64,000 nucleotides of DNA from contig NZ_CP049785.1 in the NCBI RefSeq assembly GCF_011290385.1, positions 1-64,000 on the forward strand, in the 5' to 3' direction. Each line of letters begins with the position of its first letter. The first letter of the stretch is position 1. Below, in pieces: positions 46,756 through 54,710 of this stretch. The notes under the pieces are model-generated. The model searched no databases. It saw only the letters and a program-made list of their open reading frames with translations, and had not been told where the DNA came from. Source of the stretch: Blattabacterium sp. DPU. GTDB lineage: Bacteria; Bacteroidota; Bacteroidia; Flavobacteriales; Blattabacteriaceae. The translations under genes and the position numbers were made by a program.

Positions 46756-47784
46756 TTATTTGAAAATAGAATAATCACCTAAACTTACTTTTTTTGTTTT
46801 TTCTCCAACATAAATAGAATGATTTCCTATTATTGAATGATTCAAGTTTGCATATTGAATTTTTGTATAATTTTGAATTAAAGAATTTTTTATATTACTA
46901 TTTTTTACTTTTGTATATTTTCCTATTGAAACATAAGGACCTACAATACTATTTTCAATATTTGTATTTTCTTCAATTGAACAAGGTTTTATAATCAAAC
47001 TATTTTTTATAATAACTTTTTTATGAATTAATTCTGAATTTTTTGATTCAATGGATAATATTTTTGAATTTGAAGAAATAATTTTTTCTTGATCTCCAAA
47101 ATCCATCCATTCATTCACTTTTTTACTAATGAATTTTTCTCCTTTTCTCCTCATATTTTCTAAAGCAGATGTTAATTGATATTCTTCTTCATTCTTAATA
47201 TTATGATTTAATATGTATTGTAATTCTTTTTTTAAAAGAAAACTATTTTTAAAATAATAAAATCCCACAATTGCAAGATTTGATACATAATTATTGGGTT
47301 TTTCTATAAAATGAGTAATCATTTCTGAAGAATTACATTTTACAATACCAAATAAATGAGGATTTTTAACTTTTTTTGTCCATATAATGTTATCTATTTT
47401 ATGAGTAATTTCTTTATCAAAAGAATTATGATAAAATAAAGAATCAGAAAAGGCAACAATAATAGGTTCTCCTGTTAAAGAATTTTCAGCTTTTAACAAT
47501 GCGTCAGCAGTTCCAAGAGGAATAATTTGATTATATATTACAGGATGAACATTCATGTCATGGGATAATTTTACTAATTGTTTTTCAATATTATTTTTAT
47601 TTACAAAATTTCCTATAATAAAGACTATTTCTTGTATGGAAAAAATTTGAATAAGTTTTTGTAAACTTTCTAACAATCTTCTCAAGATTGTTTTTCCTGC
47701 AACATACATCAATGGTTTAGGTGTATTTAAAGTATGTGGAAAAAGACGTGATCCTTTTCCTGCCATAGGGATTATAATTTTCAT
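46756..47784 (-). CDS. Sugar-phosphate nucleotidyltransferase with left-handed beta-helix tail
   Basis: 342-aa NDP-sugar pyrophosphorylase. The nucleotide-binding start is [20 protein letters not shown] followed by PLMYVAGK. Also present are a TADALL loop, the metal-binding AFSDSLF and the [10 protein letters not shown] segment. The last 90 residues are hexapeptide-like repeats ([20 protein letters not shown] ...), so it resembles glucose-1-P thymidylyltransferase and mannose-1-P guanylyltransferase types. The exact sugar and nucleotide are not resolved. It follows the dUTPase homologue by 11 bp, in the flippase-dut-nucleotidyltransferase order seen in flavobacteria. Confidence 0.87.
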   Translation of the reverse strand: MKIIIPMAGKGSRLFPHTLNTPKPLMYVAGKTILRRLLESLQKLIQIFSIQEIVFIIGNFVNKNNIEKQLVKLSHDMNVHPVIYNQIIPLGTADALLKAENSLTGEPIIVAFSDSLFYHNSFDKEITHKIDNIIWTKKVKNPHLFGIVKCNSSEMITHFIEKPNNYVSNLAIVGFYYFKNSFLLKKELQYILNHNIKNEEEYQLTSALENMRRKGEKFISKKVNEWMDFGDQEKIISSNSKILSIESKNSELIHKKVIIKNSLIIKPCSIEENTNIENSIVGPYVSIGKYTKVKNSNIKNSLIQNYTKIQYANLNHSIIGNHSIYVGEKTKKVSLGDYSIFK

Positions 47785-47795
47785 ATCATTTTTTT

Positions 47796-48179
47796 TTATA
47801 TTCCAGTACTTCCAAAACTATTACTTCCTCTTACACTTGAATTGAGAATAGAAGATTTTTCCCATTTTATTTTAACATTTTTAACTATGTCTAATATTCC
47901 TAATTTTTCATTAGGTTGAATTATTATTTTTTTTAAAAAAACGTTTATGACAATTATACTAATTTCTTTGTATGAAGTATATTTTTTATTTTTTGTGATG
48001 TGAATGATACAAATTGGTTCTATTAATTTTTTTTTTAAAAAAAATATATTATTTTCCGATTTTTTAATAAAAATTCCGGTTGAAATCAATTTTCTTTCCA
48101 AAAAATTAAAGGAAATCGATTTTTTTATATTAGCGATTAAAGAAAAAGGAAATTGATATATTCTTTTATACATATACAA
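47796..48179 (-). CDS. dut: Degenerate dUTPase homologue
   Basis: 127 aa, about 17 residues shorter than trimeric dUTPases. The last motif, RGSNSFGSTG, matches dUTPase motif 5 (RGxGGFGSTG). LISTGIFI and PNEKLGILDIVKNVKIKWE match the scaffold around motifs 2 and 4. The catalytic parts are not recognisable: no AGxDL (motif 1), no PRSGLA (motif 2), no GxIDxDYRG (motif 3). The frame is intact despite that. Hydrolysis of dUTP is therefore doubtful; it could be a decaying gene or have kept only a structural role. Its flippase/nucleotidyltransferase neighbours fit dut synteny in Flavobacteriia. Confidence 0.8.
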   Translation of the reverse strand: MYMYKRIYQFPFSLIANIKKSISFNFLERKLISTGIFIKKSENNIFFLKKKLIEPICIIHITKNKKYTSYKEISIIVINVFLKKIIIQPNEKLGILDIVKNVKIKWEKSSILNSSVRGSNSFGSTGI

Positions 48180-48193
48180 AACTTACTTTTAAG

Positions 48194-49648
48194 TTATTTC
48201 ATTAAATTAATAAATCTTTTTTTTTCCAATAAAAAAATAATTATTAAATATGATATTTGAAAAAATATGCCTAATCTCATTTCTTTTTTTGTCATAAAAA
48301 CGATAAAAAGTGCAAATAAAAAATGTATGATAATATTTCTTATTTTTTTATTACAAAATTTAATAAAATTTTTTTTCCCCCAAATGTATAAAACTATAAG
48401 CATAACTCCATAAGAGGTAAAAGTCCCCCAAGCAGGAATCATAAAACTATTATCATAAATAAAAATAGCATTAAATAAAAAAGTGATCAATAACCCAATT
48501 AAAGATATATAAGTTCCAATAATAGGTTTATCTATAATTTTATAAAAAATGGATAAATTTGTATAAACTCCCAAAAATAGATTTCCCATCATTATTATAG
48601 GAATAATAGGAATGGCTAGATGATATTTTTTATCCATTAAAAATTTCATAAGCACATGTATATTTCCACATGCTAATACATAAAAAATTAACCCAAATAA
48701 AACAAATATATAAGTGATTTCTTCGTAATAATATATTGCATCGGAATCTTTAGATTTTTTAAAAAAAAAAGGTTCAATTCCTAATCTAAAAATTCTTATA
48801 TAAAGACTCATAAAAGAAGCTATTTTATAACAAGCAGAATAAGATCCATTAATTTCGTCTGAAATCCATCTCTTGATTAAAATTTTATCCAAATTTTCAT
48901 TAATAGAAAAAGCGATAGTCCCTAACATAATAGGAACACTATAATTAACCATGTTTATGGCAAGAATTTTATTAAATTTTTTTATAGTCACTTGTTTTAA
49001 AATAATAGGAAGCACTAAAAATAAATTGCTTAAAGAAGCAATCATGTTTGAAAAAAATATATAACCAATTTTATCAGTGAAAGAACTAATCCATTGAAAA
49101 ATGAAAAAAAAATAAGTTTTTTTACAAAAAAAATTATTAGAACAAAAAAATAAATACATTATTATAAATAATTGGATCAATACATTGACAATATTTATAG
49201 CAGAATATTGTAAAGGTTTATCATTTGCACGAAGCCAAGCCATAGGAAGAATACAAATTGTATCAAAGAATATAATTAAAAAAAACATGAGAAAATATTC
49301 TGGATGATTATGATATCCAGCAATAGAAGATAAATATCTTATTAAACTTATAGAGATTATTAAAAAAAAAGAACTGATTAACAATTGTATTATTACTCCT
49401 GTGGAAAAAACAATTTCTTTATTATAATTTTTTTTATATAAAAACCTAAAATAAGTATTTTCTAATCCAAAAGAAAGAAATCCTATAACTATAAAAGACA
49501 GGGCATACATATCTGTATAAAGCGAAAATTCTTCTCTTTTAAAAAAAAGAGTAAAAAATTTTAAAAAAATATAATTAATGATTCTGGGAAAAATGAATCC
49601 TATAGAGTAGATAATTGTTTGTATTGCTAATTTTCTGTACAAAATCAA
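48194..49648 (-). CDS. MOP-superfamily polysaccharide/lipid flippase
   Basis: 484-aa integral membrane protein with about 12-14 hydrophobic helices, of the Wzx/MurJ-like polysaccharide biosynthesis family. The start (IYSIGFIFPRIINYIFLKFF), an early GLENTYFRFLYKK and the NENLDKILIKRW segment are typical of the Bacteroidota group. It likely flips lipid-linked sugars across the inner membrane, for cell-wall or surface glycan. Which substrate is not evident. First gene of the three-gene unit with the dUTPase homologue and the nucleotidyltransferase. Confidence 0.87.
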   Translation of the reverse strand: MILYRKLAIQTIIYSIGFIFPRIINYIFLKFFTLFFKREEFSLYTDMYALSFIVIGFLSFGLENTYFRFLYKKNYNKEIVFSTGVIIQLLISSFFLIISISLIRYLSSIAGYHNHPEYFLMFFLIIFFDTICILPMAWLRANDKPLQYSAINIVNVLIQLFIIMYLFFCSNNFFCKKTYFFFIFQWISSFTDKIGYIFFSNMIASLSNLFLVLPIILKQVTIKKFNKILAINMVNYSVPIMLGTIAFSINENLDKILIKRWISDEINGSYSACYKIASFMSLYIRIFRLGIEPFFFKKSKDSDAIYYYEEITYIFVLFGLIFYVLACGNIHVLMKFLMDKKYHLAIPIIPIIMMGNLFLGVYTNLSIFYKIIDKPIIGTYISLIGLLITFLFNAIFIYDNSFMIPAWGTFTSYGVMLIVLYIWGKKNFIKFCNKKIRNIIIHFLFALFIVFMTKKEMRLGIFFQISYLIIIFLLEKKRFINLMK

Positions 49649-49704
49649 TACTTTTTAAATTAAAAGTTTCTAATTTCTGTATTTTTTATGCATGTATAAA
49701 CTTT

Positions 49705-49738
49705 TTTGTAAAATTTCATAGAGAAGAAAGTAACTTTG
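49705..49738 (+). promoter_or_regulatory. Candidate promoter of clpP (-33 TTTG and -7 TAACTTTG)
   Basis: TTTG at 49705-49708 and TAACTTTG at 49731-49738 are separated by 22 bp, matching the Bacteroidota -33/-7 layout (TTTG ... TAnnTTTG). The -7 box ends 31 bp before the clpP ATG. This is the only site in the window where both elements have good spacing. Confidence 0.5.
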
Positions 49739-49769
49739 ATTAAATTTTTAATATAAAAATATAAAAAAG

Positions 49770-50441
49770 ATGTACTATCATAGAAAATCAGAAGAGTTTA
49801 TGCAGTATGCCATAAAACATAAGGGAATTAGTAGTTTAAAAATTCATGAATATATTAAGTTTATGACCCCTTATATTGTTGAAGAAAGAAAATTAAATGT
49901 AGCTCAAATGGATGTTTTTTCTCGTTTAATGATGGATCGAGTTATTTTTTTAGGAACTCCAATAGAAGATCAAGTAGCTAACATAGTACAAGCTCAGTTA
50001 TTATTTTTGCAATCTGTAGATTCTATGAAGGATATTCAAATATATATTAATTCTCCAGGAGGAGATGTTTATGCTGGATTAGGGATATATGATACAATGC
50101 AAATTGTAGAACCGGATGTTGCAACTATTTGTACTGGAATGGCTGCATCTATGGCTGCTGTATTACTTTGTTCAGGTGTAAAAAATAAAAGATCTGCATT
50201 AAAACACTCTAGAATTATGATTCATCAACCTATAGGAGGAACACAAGGTCCAGCTTCAGATATTGAGATAACAGTTCGTGAAATTTTAAAGTTAAAAAAA
50301 GAATTGTATGAAATTATATCAAAACATTCAGGTTTACCTATTGAGAAAATAGAAAAAGATTCGGACAGAGATTACTGGATGACATCTGTAGATGCTAAAA
50401 AATACGGAATGATAGATGAAATATTAGAAGGAAAAAAATGA
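49770..50441 (+). CDS. clpP: ATP-dependent Clp protease proteolytic subunit
   Basis: Self-compartmentalised serine peptidase, 223 aa. Landmarks are YINSPGGDVYAGLGIYDTMQ, the catalytic Ser in GMAASMAAVLL and the His in SRIMIHQPIGG. The Asp lies in the EKDSDRDYWM region. It works with an AAA+ partner; the N-domain-less ClpC (25434-27542) still has the ClpP-docking loop. The N-terminal propeptide region is divergent. The TGA stop (50439-50441) overlaps the 3' end of the opposite-strand tRNA-Arg by 3 nt. Confidence 0.98.
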   Translation: MYYHRKSEEFMQYAIKHKGISSLKIHEYIKFMTPYIVEERKLNVAQMDVFSRLMMDRVIFLGTPIEDQVANIVQAQLLFLQSVDSMKDIQIYINSPGGDVYAGLGIYDTMQIVEPDVATICTGMAASMAAVLLCSGVKNKRSALKHSRIMIHQPIGGTQGPASDIEITVREILKLKKELYEIISKHSGLPIEKIEKDSDRDYWMTSVDAKKYGMIDEILEGKK

Positions 50442-50512
50442 TCACGACAGGATTCGAACCTGTAACCTACTGCTTAGAAGGCAGTAGCTCTATCCATTTG
50501 AGCTACGTGATC
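50439..50512 (-). tRNA. tRNA-Arg (anticodon UCU)
   Basis: A full 74-nt cloverleaf: acceptor GATCACG/CGTGATC, D arm GCTC...GAGC, anticodon stem ACTGC/GCAGT with loop CTTCTAA (anticodon TCT), T arm ACAGG TTCGAAT CCTGT, discriminator A. CCA is not encoded. Its 3' end shares 3 nt with the clpP stop on the other strand. Confidence 0.97.
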
Positions 50513-50521
50513 TCATATAAA

Positions 50522-50596
50522 TCGGGGTAGCAGGATTTGAACCTACGATCTCCTGGTCCCAAACCAGGCGCGATAACCAAACTACGCTATACCCCG
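50522..50596 (-). tRNA. tRNA-Pro (anticodon UGG)
   Basis: 75-nt cloverleaf with acceptor CGGGGTA/TACCCCG, anticodon stem CCTGG/CCAGG and loop TTTGGGA (anticodon TGG), T arm GTAGG TTCAAAT CCTGC, discriminator A. CCA is not encoded. 9 bp from tRNA-Arg, same strand, likely one transcript. Confidence 0.97.
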
Positions 50597-50605
50597 TTTT
50601 TTTTG

Positions 50606-50690
50606 CGGAGAGTGTGGGATTCGAACCCACGCGGCATTTACATACCGACAGTTTAGCAAACTGTTCCGTTAACCACTCCGGCAACTCTCC
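50606..50690 (-). tRNA. tRNA-Ser (anticodon GCU)
   Basis: 85-nt class II tRNA with acceptor GGAGAGT/ACTCTCC, anticodon stem ACAGT/ACTGT and loop TTGCTAA (anticodon GCT). It has the long variable arm typical of serine tRNAs (CGGTATGTAAATGCCG), T loop TTCGAAT and discriminator G. CCA is not encoded. First of the three-tRNA cluster on this strand, 42 bp after pgpH. Confidence 0.97.
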
Positions 50691-50732
50691 AAAAAAATAC
50701 AAATCTAAAATAGATCTGTTAAATAATCAAAT

Positions 50733-52748
50733 TTAGGAATTTGGATATACTATTCTAGTATGATAAATATTCTTTAATTTTTTTTTCAAAACTTGTTTTA
50801 CTTTTTCTATTTCTTTTAAAGTAATATCTGCATTGGAAAATTGATTTTCTATTTTTTGTTTTTTTATTATATTTTCTACCAAATTTTCCAGATCATGAGT
50901 AGATGGATTTTTGATGCTTTTTGAAGCCGCTTCTACAGAATCAGCTATCATTACAATAGCGGTTTCTTTGGAAAAAGGCTTAGGTCCAGAATATTGAAAT
51001 TGTTTTTTATCTATTTTTAGATTTGGATATTTTTCTTTTTGTTTTTCATAAAAATAATAAACAATACTATTTCCATGATGAGTACGTATAAAATCAGTAA
51101 CAGGATCAGGTAAATGATATTTTTTGGCAAGTTCAATTCCAATTGACACATGTTCTAAAATAATTTTAGCACTTTCTTTTGGACTTAATTTTTCGTGAGG
51201 ATTTATTATATTATGTTGATTTTCAGTAAAAAATATAGAATTTTTAATTTTTCCTATATCATGATAAATTGCCCCTATTTTTACTAACAAAGAATTAGCT
51301 CCAATTGCAACGGCTGCTTCTTCTGCAATATTTGCTACAGTTAAAACATGTTGTAAAGTTCCTGGTGCTTTTTTAGATAATAATCTTAATATAGGAGTAT
51401 TGGTATCAGATAGTTCTAATAAAGAAATATCAGAAGTTAAATTTAACAATTTTTCAAAAAGAAATGTTAAAGGGTGAACAAATAAAGTTAAAATTCCACT
51501 AAAAAAAAATAAAGAAAAAGTATATAAAGAAATTTTATTCAAAGATCCTTCACGTATTAAAGTGAGTAAACTAAAAGTAATAATATAAGTAACGGTTATT
51601 TTTGCAGCAGCAATAAAAAGATTTTCCATTTTGTAAATATTTTTTTTTGTCAACATGACTAAAAAACCTGCAATAAATTGAATAAAAATGAATTCAAAAT
51701 TGTTTGGAGTAATTAAAGACAACAATAAAATTGTTATCAAATGAATAAAAATACTTAAATTGAAACTGAAAAAAGCACGTATACTTATGGGTAGTATACA
51801 AAAAGGAATTATGTATAATATTTTAGAATGATATTTTAAAATTAAAATAGTAATTAATGATATTAATAACATATTTATAATCAAAAAATTAATTTTTCTA
51901 TTATTTTGAAAAACTTTGTATTCGAAGTGAAAAATATATACGATAAATAAAGTAAATATCATACTTATCATTAAAAAGTATCCTATAATAAGACAATAAT
52001 ATTTTTTTTTATTCCATATTTTATCTTCATATTCTTTTTTAAAATAGGACAAAATTTTAAATTTTGTATTATTAATAATTTCATGATTTCTGATAATATT
52101 ATCTCCTTTTGCAAAAGAATATTTAATGATTTTTATAGATTGTATTTTACTTGTTAAAAAAAGATTGGTATAATATTGACTGTAAAATAAATTGGGAACA
52201 ATAATTTTTGTTAAAATTTTAACACAAAAACTTTTTTTTCTAAAATTATTTCTAATAATATTAGAAACCTTATTATGATTGAAAACATTTTTATATAAAA
52301 TAGGAATCCATTTATTCCCTTTTTTAAAAAAAATTATGTGATTTTTATTTTTTTTCGTAAAATTATTATAGTTTTCTATATATCCATATTTGTATATAGT
52401 ATTAACTATTCTCTTTACAATTTTGTAATAATGCTTGTTTTTTCGTAAAAATGAAATTTTTTTTATCTTTTTTTTTATATTTTTTGCTATTTTTTCATTT
52501 TTAATACAAAATGTTTCTTGATTATTTTTTAAATTTTGAATTTCCAAATTAATATCTTGACTTGTTTTAGGAACTAAAAAATTGAATGGAGAAAATAAAT
52601 CTCCATAAGACCAAATTTTTCCTTCTGAAAATTCATATTTTAAAATATCTTTTTTTGGGAAAGAAAATGTCAATAATAAGATTGCAATAATTAAAGCTAA
52701 AATTTTATATGCAATATTTCTATTATAAAACTTGAAGTAATTAGCCAT
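50733..52748 (-). CDS. pgpH: 7TM-HD membrane phosphodiesterase (PgpH-like)
   Basis: 671 aa, probably a cyclic-di-AMP phosphodiesterase. It has an N-terminal helix, an extracytoplasmic 7TMR-HDED region to about residue 260, seven transmembrane helices and a cytoplasmic HD domain. The HD domain shows PGTLQHVLTVANIAEEAA, the metal pair in IYHDIGKIKN, ILEHVSIGIELAKKYHLP, and RTHHGNSIVYYFY, so metal ligands are present. The Bacteroidota homologues are of the PgpH type. A c-di-AMP cyclase is not in this window. Followed by the tRNA cluster. Confidence 0.92.
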   Translation of the reverse strand: MANYFKFYNRNIAYKILALIIAILLLTFSFPKKDILKYEFSEGKIWSYGDLFSPFNFLVPKTSQDINLEIQNLKNNQETFCIKNEKIAKNIKKKIKKISFLRKNKHYYKIVKRIVNTIYKYGYIENYNNFTKKNKNHIIFFKKGNKWIPILYKNVFNHNKVSNIIRNNFRKKSFCVKILTKIIVPNLFYSQYYTNLFLTSKIQSIKIIKYSFAKGDNIIRNHEIINNTKFKILSYFKKEYEDKIWNKKKYYCLIIGYFLMISMIFTLFIVYIFHFEYKVFQNNRKINFLIINMLLISLITILILKYHSKILYIIPFCILPISIRAFFSFNLSIFIHLITILLLSLITPNNFEFIFIQFIAGFLVMLTKKNIYKMENLFIAAAKITVTYIITFSLLTLIREGSLNKISLYTFSLFFFSGILTLFVHPLTFLFEKLLNLTSDISLLELSDTNTPILRLLSKKAPGTLQHVLTVANIAEEAAVAIGANSLLVKIGAIYHDIGKIKNSIFFTENQHNIINPHEKLSPKESAKIILEHVSIGIELAKKYHLPDPVTDFIRTHHGNSIVYYFYEKQKEKYPNLKIDKKQFQYSGPKPFSKETAIVMIADSVEAASKSIKNPSTHDLENLVENIIKKQKIENQFSNADITLKEIEKVKQVLKKKLKNIYHTRIVYPNS

Positions 52749-52838
52749 TACCTAAAAAATTGAATATCATGCAATTTTTTCGTAAGGATGAATTTTTTTC
52801 TTTTTTAAAAAAAAAATATCATATTGAAATGATGAAAA

Positions 52839-52864
52839 ATTATAATAATAATTATTATTATAAT
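52839..52864 (-). terminator. Rho-independent terminator after the lrp gene
   Basis: A perfect 26-nt palindrome of A/T only (ATTATAATAATAATTATT ATTATAAT) starts at the last base of the lrp stop codon and is followed on the minus strand by TTTTTCATCATTT. It can form a long A-U hairpin with a T run, separating lrp from pgpH. Weak base pairs keep confidence moderate. Confidence 0.5.
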
Positions 52865-53388
52865 CATATTTTTTTTTTATTATAAGATGATGTTTGATTT
52901 TTTTGTAATATATTGGATAATAATCTATTTTCATCATTTATGCTTTCTTCTAAACAAATAGTCGATTCGGTTCTAAGTACTCCTTTTATTTCTCCTATTT
53001 TAGAAATCACATCTCTTGCATCTGAAGGATCTCTTGCGATAATTCTACAAAATAGATTATACTTACCTGAAGTAATATATAATTGTACTACATTCGGTAT
53101 TTTTTTTAATTCTTCTTTTACTAATTTAGATTCACGAGAATCCGACAGGATTCCTACAAAAGCGATTAAATGGAAGCCTAAAGATTCATATCCTATAATT
53201 AAAGTACTTCCCTTGATAATTCCTGCATCTTCCAATTTTTTAACTCGAACATGAACTGTTCCAACAGATAATGGTTTTATTTCTTTACTAATTTGTTTGC
53301 TTATTTCAGTATAAGGCGTCCTCGCATTTATGTTTAATTTTCTGACAATAGTATTGTCTATTTCGTCTGTATTGTATCTTAGAATCAT
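52864..53388 (-). CDS. Lrp/AsnC family transcriptional regulator
   Basis: 174 aa. The N-terminal winged helix-turn-helix (NARTPYTEISKQI ... GTVHVRVKKLEDAGIIKGS) is followed by a RAM/AsnC ligand-binding domain (FHLIAFVGILSDSRESK ... VVQLYITSGKYNLFCRIIARD). It is the only recognisable DNA-binding regulator in the window, notable in such a reduced genome. A GGTATT-AAA-AATACC palindrome lies 37 bp upstream of the start and may be its own operator. Effector unknown; amino acids are usual for the family. Confidence 0.95.
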   Translation of the reverse strand: MILRYNTDEIDNTIVRKLNINARTPYTEISKQISKEIKPLSVGTVHVRVKKLEDAGIIKGSTLIIGYESLGFHLIAFVGILSDSRESKLVKEELKKIPNVVQLYITSGKYNLFCRIIARDPSDARDVISKIGEIKGVLRTESTICLEESINDENRLLSNILQKNQTSSYNKKKI

Positions 53389-53424
53389 TGTTTTATATTT
53401 TTATTTTTATTTTTTTCAAATAAA

Positions 53425-53439
53425 GGTATTAAAAATACC
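53425..53439. promoter_or_regulatory. Candidate operator palindrome upstream of lrp
   Basis: GGTATT AAA AATACC is a perfect 6-3-6 inverted repeat in the 263-bp lrp/tsaD spacer, 37 bp before the lrp ATG. Its G/C ends stand out in an A/T background. Autoregulation by Lrp is an inference. The rest of the spacer has no gene and only a weak TCTTG-TTTTT-CAAGA hairpin at 53472-53486. Confidence 0.4.
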
Positions 53440-53651
53440 AAGATACAAAACTTTCTTTTGAAGAAATAGATTCTTGTTTTTCAAGATATTTTATGGTTTT
53501 TTATGTGAAAATTTTTGATTTTATTTTCAATCAATTATACAATAAAATTATAACTTTATATAATATCATGTTTTTATTGATTTAATATCATTTATTAAAA
53601 ATAAAGACTTTAGTATTTTAAGTTTATATATAAAAACTTAACCTAATTTTT

Positions 53652-54683
53652 ATGAAAAAAAAACCAATAATTATTGGAATAGAAACATCATGTGATGATA
53701 CAGGAGTTTCTATTATTCAAGATAAAAATGTGTTATCTAACATTATTATTCCTCAAAAAATTCATAAAAAATATGGAGGAGTGGTCCCAGAATTAGCTTC
53801 AAGATTACATGATAAAAATATTACAAAAGCAGTTCAAAAAGCTATTGTTTCAGCAAAAATTAATAAAAATCAAATTGATGCTATATCTTTTACTTTAGGT
53901 CCAGGATTAATTGGTTCTTTATTAGTTGGGGCTTCTTTTGCTAAATCATTTTCCATGGGATTAGGAATTCCATTATTAACTGTAAATCATATACAAGCTC
54001 ATATCCTTTCTCATTTTATAAAAAATGCAAATATCAATAATTCTTACCCAAAATTTCCGTTTTTAGGTTTAGTTATGAGTGGAGGCCATACTCAAATTAT
54101 TGAGGTAAATGATTTTTTTAAAATGAAAATATTAGGTTCTACTCTAGATGATTCTGTAGGAGAAACTTTAGATAAAATAGCTATAATATTGGGATTTCAT
54201 TATCCTGGTGGACCTATGATTGAGTTTTTTTCTAAAAATGGAAATAACGAAAAATTCATTTTCTCAAAACCTATAGTGAATGGACTGAATTTCAGTTTTA
54301 GTGGATTTAAAAGCGATGTTTTACAATTTATAAAAAAAAAATTAAAAAAAAATACATTTTTTGTAAAACAAAATCTGTCTGATATTTGTGCTTCCATACA
54401 AAAAATTACAGCAGAAATTCTTTTAGAAAAAGTGCAAAAAGCTATTTTAAAAACTGATATTTTTAGAATAGTTTTAGCTGGAGGAGTTTCCGCTAATTCT
54501 GAAATTAGAAGAATATTTATATCTTTTGCAAAAAAAAATAAAAAATATGAAATTTTTATTCCTAAAAAAAAATATACTACCGATAATGGAGCCATGATAG
54601 CCATTACAGGATTACTAAAATATGAAAGAAATTTATTTGATTCTATTCATGTATCCTCATATTCAAAATTTAAAACATTTTAA
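53652..54683 (+). CDS. tsaD: tRNA N6-threonylcarbamoyladenosine transferase TsaD
   Basis: Catalytic subunit that places threonylcarbamoyl on A37 of tRNA, 343 aa. ASKHA start IIGIETSCDDTGVSII, the metal-binding HIQAHILSHF, the MSGGHTQII phosphate loop, DDSVGETLDKIA, and the C-terminal LAGGVSANSEIRRIF plus TTDNGAMIA are all present. Works with TsaB (8945-9580); TsaE/TsaC are not in this window. The 28-bp convergent gap to gcvP contains an AACTA-TTA-TAGTT inverted repeat (54695-54707). Confidence 0.97.
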   Translation: MKKKPIIIGIETSCDDTGVSIIQDKNVLSNIIIPQKIHKKYGGVVPELASRLHDKNITKAVQKAIVSAKINKNQIDAISFTLGPGLIGSLLVGASFAKSFSMGLGIPLLTVNHIQAHILSHFIKNANINNSYPKFPFLGLVMSGGHTQIIEVNDFFKMKILGSTLDDSVGETLDKIAIILGFHYPGGPMIEFFSKNGNNEKFIFSKPIVNGLNFSFSGFKSDVLQFIKKKLKKNTFFVKQNLSDICASIQKITAEILLEKVQKAILKTDIFRIVLAGGVSANSEIRRIFISFAKKNKKYEIFIPKKKYTTDNGAMIAITGLLKYERNLFDSIHVSSYSKFKTF

Positions 54684-54710
54684 ATTTTATGTTTAACTAT
54701 TATAGTTCAT

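Noticed and set aside
50490-50702. A 70-codon minus-strand ORF across the tRNA cluster
   Set aside because: It is read through the three tRNA genes (it even translates the tRNA-Ser and tRNA-Pro arms), so it is not a protein gene.
52839-52864. The A/T palindrome after lrp as a replication or operator site
   Set aside because: It abuts the stop codon and is followed by a T run, so a terminator is the simpler explanation.
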